A stretch of 50,616 bases of DNA from the NCBI GenBank assembly GCA_937876465.1, contig CALEHV010000041.1, positions 1 through 50,616 of the forward strand, given 5' to 3'. Numbering within the stretch: the stretch's first letter is position 1; the number at the start of each line of letters is the position of its first letter. Below the pieces are notes generated by a model. That model had not been told where the DNA came from. It worked only from the letters and a program-made list of their open reading frames with translations, and ran no database searches. The translations under genes were made by a program, and so were the position numbers. This document shows, piece after piece, positions 7,332 to 14,686 of this stretch. Source of the DNA: an uncultured Bacillota bacterium. GTDB lineage: Bacteria; Bacillota_I; Bacilli_A; RFN20; CAG-826.

Positions 7332-7886
7332 TTATTTTAATTCGTTTTCGATTTGAATGACACCATAACCGCCATCATCACGAACATAGCAGACAGAAAC
7401 TTGATTGTCGTCTTCATCTAAATATGCAAAGAACTTATGTCCAAGAGCTTCCATTCTGGTAACAGCTTCATCAAGAGACATTGGTTCAAGGTAAATTGAT
7501 TTTTGACGAACGACAACTTCCTCTTCTTCGTCTTCTTCAATTGGTTCAACATTTTCTAAGGAAAATGCTTCGCCTAATGAGAGCTTGCCACCACGAGAAC
7601 GATCCATTCTTGTTTTGACTTTTCTCATTTGACCTTCAAGTTTATCGATAGCTAAATCGACACCTGCATAAAGGTCTTCATTAGTAACTTCAGCACGTAA
7701 GTCCATTTGTGATGTAAAGATAGTTACTTCAATCTTTGCTCCAATTTTGTAAGATCTTACGACAACGCGACAAGTAACATTTTCGTTAATCAAAAAGTAT
7801 TTGTCCATTCTAGAAAGCTTTTCTTCAATGGCTTTTTTAATACCTTCTGTAACTTCTATGTTCTTGCCAATAATTTGGTATTTCAT
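7332..7886 (-). CDS. hpf: Ribosome hibernation promoting factor, long form
   Basis: Binds the 30S decoding region and dimerises ribosomes into inactive 100S particles in stationary phase or stress. The 184 residues fit the long form. An S30AE domain spans 1-100 (it begins MKYQIIGKNIEVTEG), then an acidic linker with EEDEEEEVV near 118, then the C-terminal dimerisation domain from about 128 (KSIYLEPMSLDEAVTRME ... FFAYLDEDDNQVSVCYVRDDGGYGVI). The ATG at 7886 follows GGAAAGGAGAAG; a longer reading adds six unlikely residues. It is monocistronic between terminators. Confidence 0.95.
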   Translation of the reverse strand: MKYQIIGKNIEVTEGIKKAIEEKLSRMDKYFLINENVTCRVVVRSYKIGAKIEVTIFTSQMDLRAEVTNEDLYAGVDLAIDKLEGQMRKVKTRMDRSRGGKLSLGEAFSLENVEPIEEDEEEEVVVRQKSIYLEPMSLDEAVTRMEALGHKFFAYLDEDDNQVSVCYVRDDGGYGVIQIENELK

Positions 7887-7999
7887 AAAACTTCTCCTTT
7901 CCAAATTATGACGAAGATAATTTCTAATTATATTATTACAAATATTTTCAAAAAATGTAAGACAAATATTAAGAAAATTTAAAATTTGAGATTAAAAGA

Positions 8000-8022
8000 A
8001 AAATGCGAATAAATCGCATTTT
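8000..8022 (-). terminator. Terminator of metK
   Basis: AAAATGCGA (8000-8008) pairs with TCGCATTTT (8014-8022). On the minus strand the stem continues into TTTTTCTTTT. It sits 8 nt past the metK stop. Confidence 0.85.
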
Positions 8023-8029
8023 CTATAGA

Positions 8030-9184
8030 TTATTTGTTAAGTATTTTCTTAATCTCTTCAACTTTATCGAGTCGTTCCCAAGGAAGGTCAATGTCTTGAC
8101 GACCTAAATGTCCATAGTTTGCAACTTCTTGATATTTGAAAGTTGGATGTTGAAGAGAAAGAGTTTCAATAATTGCTCTTGGTCTTAAATCGAATACAGT
8201 GTTAATTGCTTCAAGAATCTTTTCGTCTGAGTATTTTCCTGTTTTATGTGTATACACAGAAACCGAAACAGGATCTTCTTTGCCAATTGCATAGCCAACT
8301 TGAATTTCAAGTCTATCAGCAGCACCGGCAGCAACTAAGTTCTTAGCAATGTAACGGCACATGTAAGCAGCACTTCTATCAACTTTTGTTGGGTCTTTTC
8401 CTGAGAAAGCTCCACCACCATGTCTTGCGCTTCCACCATAGGTGTCGACAATAATTTTACGACCTGTAACACCAGTGTCTCCTGCAGGACCGCCAATTTC
8501 AAATCTTCCTGTTGGATTAATTAAGATATTGAAATCGCTATTCATTTCAAAGTCTGCAACAACTTTCTTAATGATTTTTTTAGTAATGAATTCTTTGAAT
8601 TCTTTTTCGTTATAATCACCATCATGTTGAATTGACATTAAAACTGTAACAAGTTTTGGATGACCTGGGTTTTCGTAATCAACTGTAACCTGAGATTTCA
8701 TGTCTGGACGAGCCCATCTAAACTTGCCTTCTTTACGTAATTTTGTTGCGTATCTAACAAGTTTATGAGCCATAGAAACTGGAAGAGGCATATATCCTTT
8801 TGTTTCGTTTGTAGCATAGCCAAACATAATTCCTTGGTCGCCAGCTCCACCTGTATCAACTCCCATTGAAATATCTGGGGATTGTTGAGCAACTTTTACA
8901 TCAACTTTAACTTTGTTAACAGAGAAATCTAAGTCATCATTTGTATAACCAATTTCACTCATAACGTCTTTTGCAATTTTGGCATAATCTGGTTTAGCTT
9001 TCGATGTAATTTCTCCACCGATTAAAACATAATTTTTTGTTACAAAAACTTCACATGCAACACGTGATTTTGGATCAACACTTAAACAGTAATCCAAAAT
9101 AGCATCAGCAATTTGGTCGCAGACCTTATCTGGATGTCCTTCACTTACTGATTCACTTGAGAATAAATTTCTATTTTTTTCCAT
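8030..9184 (-). CDS. metK: S-adenosylmethionine synthetase
   Basis: Makes S-adenosylmethionine from methionine and ATP. The 384 residues match the family length. Signatures are SESVSEGHPDKVCDQIADA near 10, the ATP site GAGDQGIMFGYATNE near 112, and the phosphate-binding P-loop GGGAFSGKDPTKVDRS near 256. The ATG follows AGGAGTAGGT and is directly below a SAM riboswitch with its own intrinsic terminator, so the gene is shut off by its own product. Confidence 0.98.
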   Translation of the reverse strand: MEKNRNLFSSESVSEGHPDKVCDQIADAILDYCLSVDPKSRVACEVFVTKNYVLIGGEITSKAKPDYAKIAKDVMSEIGYTNDDLDFSVNKVKVDVKVAQQSPDISMGVDTGGAGDQGIMFGYATNETKGYMPLPVSMAHKLVRYATKLRKEGKFRWARPDMKSQVTVDYENPGHPKLVTVLMSIQHDGDYNEKEFKEFITKKIIKKVVADFEMNSDFNILINPTGRFEIGGPAGDTGVTGRKIIVDTYGGSARHGGGAFSGKDPTKVDRSAAYMCRYIAKNLVAAGAADRLEIQVGYAIGKEDPVSVSVYTHKTGKYSDEKILEAINTVFDLRPRAIIETLSLQHPTFKYQEVANYGHLGRQDIDLPWERLDKVEEIKKILNK

Positions 9185-9201
9185 ACCTACTCCTAAATAA
9201 A

Positions 9202-9232
9202 AAACGGCTTTCCCACCTTGGGATAGCCGTTT
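9202..9232 (-). terminator. Riboswitch-controlled terminator of metK
   Basis: On the minus strand AAACGGCT (9232-9225) pairs with AGCCGTTT (9209-9202), with an inner CCC/GGG pairing, and is followed by TTTTTTATTT. It is the expression platform of the aptamer at 9248-9355: when SAM is bound, P1 forms and this hairpin is free to stop transcription. The segment between them (GAGATGGTTAGACGTTTAAACGG) would take part in the alternative antiterminator. Confidence 0.85.
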
Positions 9233-9247
9233 AAACGTCTAACCATC

Positions 9248-9355
9248 TCTTATCGATCAGTGGGTGGGCCACTGCTAAGGAGAGCACTTACTTCTTTATA
9301 ATTCGAAGAGTTGCTACCGTATTTTTTCGTCCTTGATATACGGTTCTTGATAAGA
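9248..9355 (-). ncRNA. SAM-I-type (S-box) riboswitch aptamer with short P2
   Basis: Read on the minus strand. P1 pairs TCTTATC (9355-9349) with GATAAGA (9254-9248). The 5' strand TTCTTATCAAGA is the classical S-box start. P2 is ACCGTAT/ATACGGT (9344-9338, 9322-9316), followed by the conserved AGCAAC. P3 is CTTC/GAAG, then AAGTGCT and TCCTT (9281-9277), then P4 CAGTGG/CCACTG. The P2 loop AAGGA (9334-9330) can form the expected pseudoknot with TCCTT. The usual kink-turn and P2b are not visible, so it may belong to the SAM-I/IV variant class. It lies directly upstream of metK and ends in a terminator. Confidence 0.88.
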
Positions 9356-9367
9356 ATTCTATTTAGT

Positions 9368-9395
9368 ATTATATACTATTAATTCGTTTCTGCAA
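9368..9395 (-). promoter_or_regulatory. metK promoter
   Basis: TTGCAG (9395-9390) and TATAAT (9373-9368) are separated by 16 bp on the minus strand, starting transcription about 6 nt before the riboswitch P1. Confidence 0.8.
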
Positions 9396-9423
9396 TACGT
9401 ATACGCGTAATTAAATAAAAGAA

Positions 9424-9446
9424 AAGGACCTAACTAATAGATCCTT
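9424..9446 (-). terminator. Terminator after the pduL-TSCPD pair
   Basis: A 9-bp stem including one U-G pair (9424-9432/9438-9446) follows the stop at 9453 on the minus strand and is followed by TTTCTTTTATTT. Confidence 0.75.
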
Positions 9447-9452
9447 AATCTT

Positions 9453-9704
9453 TTACTGATTTAATGATTTTAAAGCTTTAGCTATTTGATCTGGGCATGA
9501 AGTTTGTTTCATTCCGCACTTGATGTTTTCTAATTTAGCTATAACTTCATCAATTTTCATTCCTTCAATTAATTTTCCAATACCTTGAAGATTGCCGTTG
9601 CATCCTCCAAGAACCTTGAAAGATTTGATAATGTCGTCTTCAATTACAAACGACATCTTTGCAGAGCAAACTCCCTTTGGAAAATAATCAAATGTTTTTG
9701 TCAT
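9453..9704 (-). CDS. Small TSCPD-domain protein (TIGR03905-like)
   Basis: An 83-residue soluble protein belonging to the small stand-alone TSCPD family. It contains the motif TSCPDQIAKAL near the C-terminus, the core GGCNGNLQGIGKLIEGM around 33-49, and cysteines at C13, C35, C63 and C70. TSCPD domains also occur at the C-terminus of B12-dependent ribonucleotide reductases, where the cysteines are thought to help thiol transfer; the role of the free-standing form is not established. Its ATG overlaps the pduL stop by one base (TAATG), so the two are translationally coupled. Confidence 0.8.
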   Translation of the reverse strand: MTKTFDYFPKGVCSAKMSFVIEDDIIKSFKVLGGCNGNLQGIGKLIEGMKIDEVIAKLENIKCGMKQTSCPDQIAKALKSLNQ

Positions 9705-10300
9705 TATTTAACAATCTTTCCGTATACAACACCGGCACCACAGCAAGCATTAGATTCATCTGTATCAATGTGCATTGCCAATGCAAATTTTTCTGAAACA
9801 CGAATAACTGTGTCATCAAAAACTAATTTACGGCCTTTGCCTGTATCAATTTCTACTCCAACGATTTGTCCGTTTTCAACGCCAAATTCTTTAGCATCTG
9901 CTGGAGTCATATGAATATGACGTTTTGCAATAATAACGCCTTCGTTTAATTCAACTTCACCTGCTGGACCGCGAAGTGTGCATTTACCCGATCCTTCGAT
10001 GCAGCCACTTTCTCTAACTGGAGCATCTAAGCCTAATGATCTTGCATCTGTAAATGAGACTTCAACTTGGTTTGATTTACGAACTGGTCCAAGAATTGAA
10101 AGCATTGCGCTTGGTCTTGGTCCGTTTGGATCTTTTTTATTGTAACCAACAACTTCGACTTTGTCGGTTGATGCAAATTGTCCTGGTTGTGATAACTCTT
10201 TACGAACCTCTAATTGGTGTCCTGCACCAAATAAAATTTCGAGAGCTTCTTGAGTAACGTGGACGTGTCTTGCACTTGTTTCTACTAATATTTCTTTCAT
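9704..10300 (-). CDS. pduL: PduL-type phosphate acyltransferase (phosphotransacetylase)
   Basis: Converts acyl-CoA plus phosphate to acyl phosphate, feeding substrate-level ATP synthesis through an acetate or propionate kinase. The 198 residues hold two repeated beta-barrel halves with the zinc/histidine signatures ETSARHVHVTQE near 6-17 and AKRHIHMTPADAKEFGV near 115. No N-terminal encapsulation peptide precedes the first barrel and no microcompartment shell genes lie nearby, so it is probably the free housekeeping form that replaces Pta. The ATG at 10300 has GAGG upstream; an in-frame start at 10333 is less likely. Confidence 0.9.
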   Translation of the reverse strand: MKEILVETSARHVHVTQEALEILFGAGHQLEVRKELSQPGQFASTDKVEVVGYNKKDPNGPRPSAMLSILGPVRKSNQVEVSFTDARSLGLDAPVRESGCIEGSGKCTLRGPAGEVELNEGVIIAKRHIHMTPADAKEFGVENGQIVGVEIDTGKGRKLVFDDTVIRVSEKFALAMHIDTDESNACCGAGVVYGKIVK

Positions 10301-10412
10301 TTTTCTAACCTCGATATGGAAGTATTTTATCATACTTCACATAATATAATACCTTTTTTGCTTGTTTTATATTATAAAAAGAGAGTAAACTCTAAACGGG
10401 AAGGCAAGAAAG

Positions 10413-11885
10413 ATGGAAAGCGAATTAATCTCAACTGAAAAACTTGAGCAATTAATTGACGAAAAGAAAACTAAAGATATTCGTCAACTTTTTGAAGTCG
10501 TTCCAACCATCGATATTGCTGAAGCTTGCGACGACATCGAGGATAAGACAAAATTAGTCTTTATTTTTAAGTACGTTAGTTCTGAATATACTGCTGATTT
10601 GTTCACTGAATTATCTGTTGATACCAAAGAAGAACTTATCAACATCATGTCAAATGATCAACTTGCTGAAATTCTTGAAGGACAATTCACCGATGACTTA
10701 GTCGACGACCTTGAAGACTTACCTGCAAATATTGTTACTCGTGTTTTACGAAACGTTCCAAAAGACAGACGTGCAACAATTAATAAACTCTTAAACTACA
10801 AAGAGAACACAGCTGGTTCAATTATGACCACTGAGTTCCTTACTCTTTTAGATACATTAACTGCAGATGAAGCAATTGCTCAAATTAGAAAGTTTGGTAA
10901 AACCAAAGAAACAATTTATACATTATTTATCATTGATAAACAACGTAACTTAGTTGGCACCCTCGACTTAGATGATTTAATCTTTGCTAAAGGTGAAGAA
11001 AAAGTTTCTGATTTAATGAACCGTGACTTTGTCACATGTATGATTCACGAAGACCAAGAAGAAGTTGCTAACTTAATTAAACGTTATGACTTGAACGCTA
11101 TCGCTGTCTTAAACAACGATAAGAGATTAATCGGTTTAGTTACTGTTGATGATATCGTTGACGTTATCGAACAAGAAGCTGAAGAAGATATCGCAGCCTT
11201 GAGCAATGTTTCAGCACTTGAAGAATCGTTCATGGAAACAAGCCCAATTAAAATGTTTGGAAAATGTGCTCCTTGGATCATTATTCTTATCGTTTTAGGA
11301 ACATTCTCATCATTCGTTCTTTCAAAATTTGATAATGCAATTGCACTTATTCCTACTTTAGCAGCTTTCATTCCAATTGTTATGGATGCTGGAGGAAACG
11401 CAGGCGGACAAACTATTGCCTTAATGATTCGTGGATTAGCTAACCACGAATTTGAACCAAAAGATATTTGGAAAGTTTTAGGAAAAGGCATTGTTTCATC
11501 TATTTTAATTGCTTTAGTTTGTGGAGGCGCTGCCTTTATTTGGTTCACCATAATTCAATATTCCGGAATTGTTTCTTTAGGAACAATTGACGGCCACAAT
11601 TTCGAAGGCCTTATGATCTGGAACGGATCTGCATTTAATGGGGATATTGCTATTCCGTTCTTATTAACTGTACTAAAAGTATCTGCAGTTGTTGGAATTA
11701 CTTTATTTGCTGATATTCTCATTTCAAAAACAATTGCAATTGTTCTCCCTTTAACTGTTGCAGCTTTAAAGAAAGACCCTGCAATTATTGCTCAACCTTT
11801 ATTAACAACAATTGTTGATGTTGTGAGTCTTTTAATCTTCTTTGGAACTGCGCTTCTTTTATTCCAAGGCATTCTTCACATTTAA
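10413..11885 (+). CDS. mgtE: Magnesium transporter MgtE
   Basis: A Mg2+ channel gated by intracellular Mg2+. The 490 residues show the full layout: an acidic helical N domain (about 1-130), two CBS domains (about 140-265), the plug helix, and five transmembrane helices from about 288 to the end. The pore signature IPIVMDAGGNAGGQT is near 325. It is divergent from pduL, with only about 110 nt between the starts, so there is no room for an M-box riboswitch. An AAGGCAAGAAAG site precedes the ATG. A weak hairpin (CTTGT/ACAAG then TTTT) follows the stop. Confidence 0.96.
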   Translation: MESELISTEKLEQLIDEKKTKDIRQLFEVVPTIDIAEACDDIEDKTKLVFIFKYVSSEYTADLFTELSVDTKEELINIMSNDQLAEILEGQFTDDLVDDLEDLPANIVTRVLRNVPKDRRATINKLLNYKENTAGSIMTTEFLTLLDTLTADEAIAQIRKFGKTKETIYTLFIIDKQRNLVGTLDLDDLIFAKGEEKVSDLMNRDFVTCMIHEDQEEVANLIKRYDLNAIAVLNNDKRLIGLVTVDDIVDVIEQEAEEDIAALSNVSALEESFMETSPIKMFGKCAPWIIILIVLGTFSSFVLSKFDNAIALIPTLAAFIPIVMDAGGNAGGQTIALMIRGLANHEFEPKDIWKVLGKGIVSSILIALVCGGAAFIWFTIIQYSGIVSLGTIDGHNFEGLMIWNGSAFNGDIAIPFLLTVLKVSAVVGITLFADILISKTIAIVLPLTVAALKKDPAIIAQPLLTTIVDVVSLLIFFGTALLLFQGILHI

Positions 11886-11892
11886 ATTCCTC

Positions 11893-11921
11893 TTGTTATA
11901 CAAGTTTTAAAAGTGTATAGT
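11893..11921 (+). promoter_or_regulatory. Promoter of tRNA-Leu(GAG)
   Basis: TTGTTA (11893-11898) and TATAGT (11916-11921) are 17 bp apart, and transcription would begin just before the tRNA. The -35 box lies in the weak hairpin that follows mgtE. Confidence 0.7.
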
Positions 11922-11937
11922 TAAAAAGCACTCCGAT

Positions 11938-12022
11938 GCAGCGATGGCGGAACTGGTAGACGCGCACGTTTGAGGGGCGTGTGGGGTGACCCATGTGAGT
12001 TCGATTCTCATTCGCTGCACCA
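11938..12022 (+). tRNA. tRNA-Leu, anticodon GAG
   Basis: Acceptor GCAGCGA/TCGCTGC, anticodon stem CACGT/GCGTG with loop TTGAGGG, a long class II variable arm, T-loop TTCGATT, and an encoded CCA end. It reads CUU and CUC. Confidence 0.96.
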
Positions 12023-12035
12023 TTTATAAAAATAA

Positions 12036-12055
12036 AACTCGTCGATTGACGAGTT
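12036..12055. terminator. Bidirectional terminator between tRNA-Leu and the LemA-like gene
   Basis: An 8-bp stem AACTCGTC/GACGAGTT with a GATT loop is followed by seven or more Ts on the plus strand and by TTATTTT on the minus strand, ending both convergent units. Confidence 0.85.
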
Positions 12056-12061
12056 ATTTTT

Positions 12062-12613
12062 TTAAACAATTAAGTCTCTTTTCTTTAATTTAAATATAAG
12101 GAAAATAAATTTGACAGGAAGAACGCCAACCCAGTAATTAAAGCCTAAAATATCTGCATTGTATAAAGCAGTTTTTTGTCTGTATGCGTCTTCTATATCG
12201 TTAAATTCTACCATTTTACCTGCGTACAATTCATCTTGAGAAACCTTTTTAGAGTGGTTGCAAATTGACACAATATTGTATGCGGAATGCATGAAGGTTA
12301 AAACACGATTATCACGGTCTTCTTTTGTTAATTTTTGGAAGTCAGAAATACGTTCCAAAAGTTCAATATTTTTAACATCATCTTTAGGTAATTCTACGTT
12401 ATAGTTATTACATAAAGTAATAAAATCTTTCATTGATTCAAATCTCTGAACTAACAAAAGATTGATTGCATTTGAATCATTTTTTAAGCGTTTTTTGAAG
12501 ATGAGTGCAAACACCATTGTGACGATTAAAGTAAGTAACCAAAGTCCAACAATGATTACACCAGCAATGATTAATATTTTTGCCCATAATTCTAAGCTTT
12601 CAAACCATTCCAT
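12062..12613 (-). CDS. LemA-like membrane protein
   Basis: A 183-residue protein with one N-terminal transmembrane helix (about 10-35) and a helical cytoplasmic domain. The pattern resembles the LemA four-helix fold: a QRFESMKDFI segment near 55, then RQKTALYNADILGFNYWVGVLP near the end, where LemA proteins carry a conserved YN...YN...FP pattern. Similarity is distant, so the assignment is tentative. The ATG at 12613 has only a distant GGAAA; a TTG at 12652 is the alternative start. TATAGT with TTGTTT 18 bp upstream is a possible promoter. Confidence 0.6.
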   Translation of the reverse strand: MEWFESLELWAKILIIAGVIIVGLWLLTLIVTMVFALIFKKRLKNDSNAINLLLVQRFESMKDFITLCNNYNVELPKDDVKNIELLERISDFQKLTKEDRDNRVLTFMHSAYNIVSICNHSKKVSQDELYAGKMVEFNDIEDAYRQKTALYNADILGFNYWVGVLPVKFIFLIFKLKKRDLIV

Positions 12614-12778
12614 AGAAATACTTTTTTTCCTTTTCAAAAGTGTCTTTAACAATACTATACCAAAATTATTTTTATTAAAACAAATCGTAAAATTCTATTA
12701 GTTCATTGTATTTTTTAAACAATGGACTAAATTGATTTATGTTTATACTTATGATAAAGTCATATCGAGGTAACTTAT

Positions 12779-13651
12779 ATGAAGAAAAAACCAATAATGG
12801 CAATCATGTATGACTTTGATAAAACATTATCTACTACTGATATGCAAAACTATGGTTTCATTCCTGATCTTGATATGAAACCAGATGAATTCTGGGGCGC
12901 AACCGGAGAGTTTTCAAAGAAAACAGGTGTAGAAAGAATCCTTTCATACATGTATATGATGATTAAACTTTCTAAAGAAAAAGGACTTAAATTAACAAGA
13001 AAGTATCTTAATTCTTTGGGAGAAAAAATTGTTTATTACAAAGGTGTTGAAGATTGGTTCAAACGTATTAATAAGTACGGTAAAAAGAACGGAATCGTTG
13101 TTGAACACTATTTAATCTCATCCGGAACTAAAGAAATTGTTGAAGGATGTAAAATTGCAAAAGAATTTAAGAAGCTCTATGGCTGTGAATTCTACTATGA
13201 TGAAAAAACAGATGAACCAGTATGGCCAAAATTTGCAATTAATTACACTCAAAAAACTCAATATTACTTTAGAATTTCTAAGGGTGCTATTGATGCAAAT
13301 GATGATGCAAAAGTTAATGAAAGCCACGTTGAAAAACGTATACCACCTGAAAACATGGTATACCTTGGCGATGGAATGACTGATGTTCCATGCATGATTC
13401 TTGTTAAACAAAATGGCGGTAATGCAATTGCAATTTATCACCCAAAAGAAGACAGAAAGATTGTAGCAACTTTACGTAAAGGCGGACGTGTCAATTACGT
13501 ATGTAAAGCAGACTACCGTGAAGGCAGCGATCTTGATGCTACTATTAAACTTATCATTGATAAGATTTCTCTTACACACAAACTCAAAGTTCAAGAAGAG
13601 AAACTTATCGCTAAAGAAAAACGCGGAGAAAAGGAAGTGGAAAAAGAATAA
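12779..13651 (+). CDS. HAD-family phosphatase, phosphoserine-phosphatase-like
   Basis: A 290-residue cytosolic HAD hydrolase. Motif I is DFDKTLST near 12-19, motif II SSGTKEI near 113 and motif III/IV LGDGMTDVPCM near 199-209. A helical C1-type cap lies between motifs I and II, as in phosphoserine phosphatase relatives, and there is a lysine-rich C-terminal tail. The substrate is unknown. The ATG has GAGG upstream. It begins a plus-strand run whose next gene, ispD, starts in the TAATG of its stop. Confidence 0.85.
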   Translation: MKKKPIMAIMYDFDKTLSTTDMQNYGFIPDLDMKPDEFWGATGEFSKKTGVERILSYMYMMIKLSKEKGLKLTRKYLNSLGEKIVYYKGVEDWFKRINKYGKKNGIVVEHYLISSGTKEIVEGCKIAKEFKKLYGCEFYYDEKTDEPVWPKFAINYTQKTQYYFRISKGAIDANDDAKVNESHVEKRIPPENMVYLGDGMTDVPCMILVKQNGGNAIAIYHPKEDRKIVATLRKGGRVNYVCKADYREGSDLDATIKLIIDKISLTHKLKVQEEKLIAKEKRGEKEVEKE

Positions 13652-14322
13652 TGAAAACTGTTGCAATAGTTCTATTAGCTGGACACTCAAAAAGATTCAA
13701 CTTCTCTACGCTTAAACAATTTTACGAAGTACAAGGCAAGCCATTAGCATATTATGCTATCAAGCCGTTTGTTGAATCAAAATTAATCAAATCCATTGTT
13801 GTTGTTTATAACGATGAATATTTTGAACAAACAAAAGCGATTGCTTCTGAATTTGATAAGAAAATTGAATTTGTTAAAGGTGGAACCACACGTTATGAAT
13901 CTGTAGGAAATGCATTAAATTTCCTTAAAGATAAATTAAGCGAAAACGACAATGTACTTGTACATGATGGCGCAAGAATATGTCTTGAAGAAGACCAAAT
14001 TGGTGCTCTTTTAGATACACTTAAAACTTATGAAGCAGCAACTCTTGCTATTCCTATGGAAGATACAATTGCTGTTATCAAAAATGGTCTTATCGAAGAA
14101 GTGCCTGATCGTAGCAAATACATGAAGGTTCAAACACCTCAAGCATTTAAATTCAAAGCTATTTTACAAGCTCACCAATTACCAGTATGTGCAGCTACCG
14201 ATGATGCACAATTAGCTTTAGCTATTGGTATTAAGGTTGCAGTCTTAGAAGGCAGCAAAAAGCTTAACAAAGTTACTACAATCGAAGATATCGAAGTAGT
14301 TAAGGCAAACTTAGAAAACTAA
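13651..14322 (+). CDS. ispD: 2-C-methyl-D-erythritol 4-phosphate cytidylyltransferase
   Basis: Third enzyme of the MEP isoprenoid pathway, making CDP-methylerythritol from MEP and CTP. The 223 residues fit. The N-terminal nucleotide-binding motif is LLAGHSKRF, a loosened form of the usual AAGxGxRxG. VHDGAR near 109, TPQAFK near 164 and ATDDAQLA near 181 are the other landmarks; the DD favours IspD over the related TarI ribitol-phosphate enzyme. Later-pathway IspF is encoded at 25854-26330, which supports IspD. It is translationally coupled to the upstream phosphatase. Confidence 0.88.
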   Translation: MKTVAIVLLAGHSKRFNFSTLKQFYEVQGKPLAYYAIKPFVESKLIKSIVVVYNDEYFEQTKAIASEFDKKIEFVKGGTTRYESVGNALNFLKDKLSENDNVLVHDGARICLEEDQIGALLDTLKTYEAATLAIPMEDTIAVIKNGLIEEVPDRSKYMKVQTPQAFKFKAILQAHQLPVCAATDDAQLALAIGIKVAVLEGSKKLNKVTTIEDIEVVKANLEN

Positions 14323-14323
14323 A

Positions 14324-14686
14324 ATGAAAAAATACGAAGTTGGAAAAATTATCGAAGGAACAATAATTGAAATCCGTCAATTCGGAGCAATTATGATTTT
14401 TGAGAATGGTTCTAAAGGACTTCTTCATATTTCTGAAATTGCAAATACTTATATTAAAAATATCTTTAGATATTTAATTATTGGAAAAACATATCAAGTT
14501 AAAGTTTTATCAGTTGGAGAAGATGACTTTTTAAAATTATCTATGAGCAAAATCACAGACGAAGAAAAAGAATCTTTCCATAACCAAAATGTAAAGCGTA
14601 CTCCAGCATTAGAAGAAAATGTTGATTTCACCGCTTTACAAGAAAAAATTCCAGAATGGATAAATCAGGAGAATAAAAATGATTAA
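14324..14686 (+). CDS. S1-domain RNA-binding protein (YugI/CvfD-like)
   Basis: A 120-residue protein with one S1 OB-fold (about 3-78): KYEVGKIIEGTIIEIRQFGA, then FENGSKGLLHISEIA and the closing KVKVLSVGEDDFLKLSMSKI-type strand. A short acidic tail follows. Such single-S1 proteins bind ribosomes or RNA in Firmicutes (known for CvfD/YugI). It starts 1 nt after ispD without a good ribosome binding site, so coupling is likely, and its end overlaps pgi by 8 nt. Confidence 0.88.
   Translation: MKKYEVGKIIEGTIIEIRQFGAIMIFENGSKGLLHISEIANTYIKNIFRYLIIGKTYQVKVLSVGEDDFLKLSMSKITDEEKESFHNQNVKRTPALEENVDFTALQEKIPEWINQENKND

Noticed and set aside
9704..10300. Bacterial microcompartment locus, suggested by PduL
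   Set aside because: No shell proteins, diol dehydratase or signature peptide are found; the neighbours are housekeeping genes.
10301..10412. Magnesium M-box riboswitch upstream of mgtE
   Set aside because: The gap is far too short for the roughly 160-nt aptamer and shows only a small AGAGT/ACTCT hairpin.
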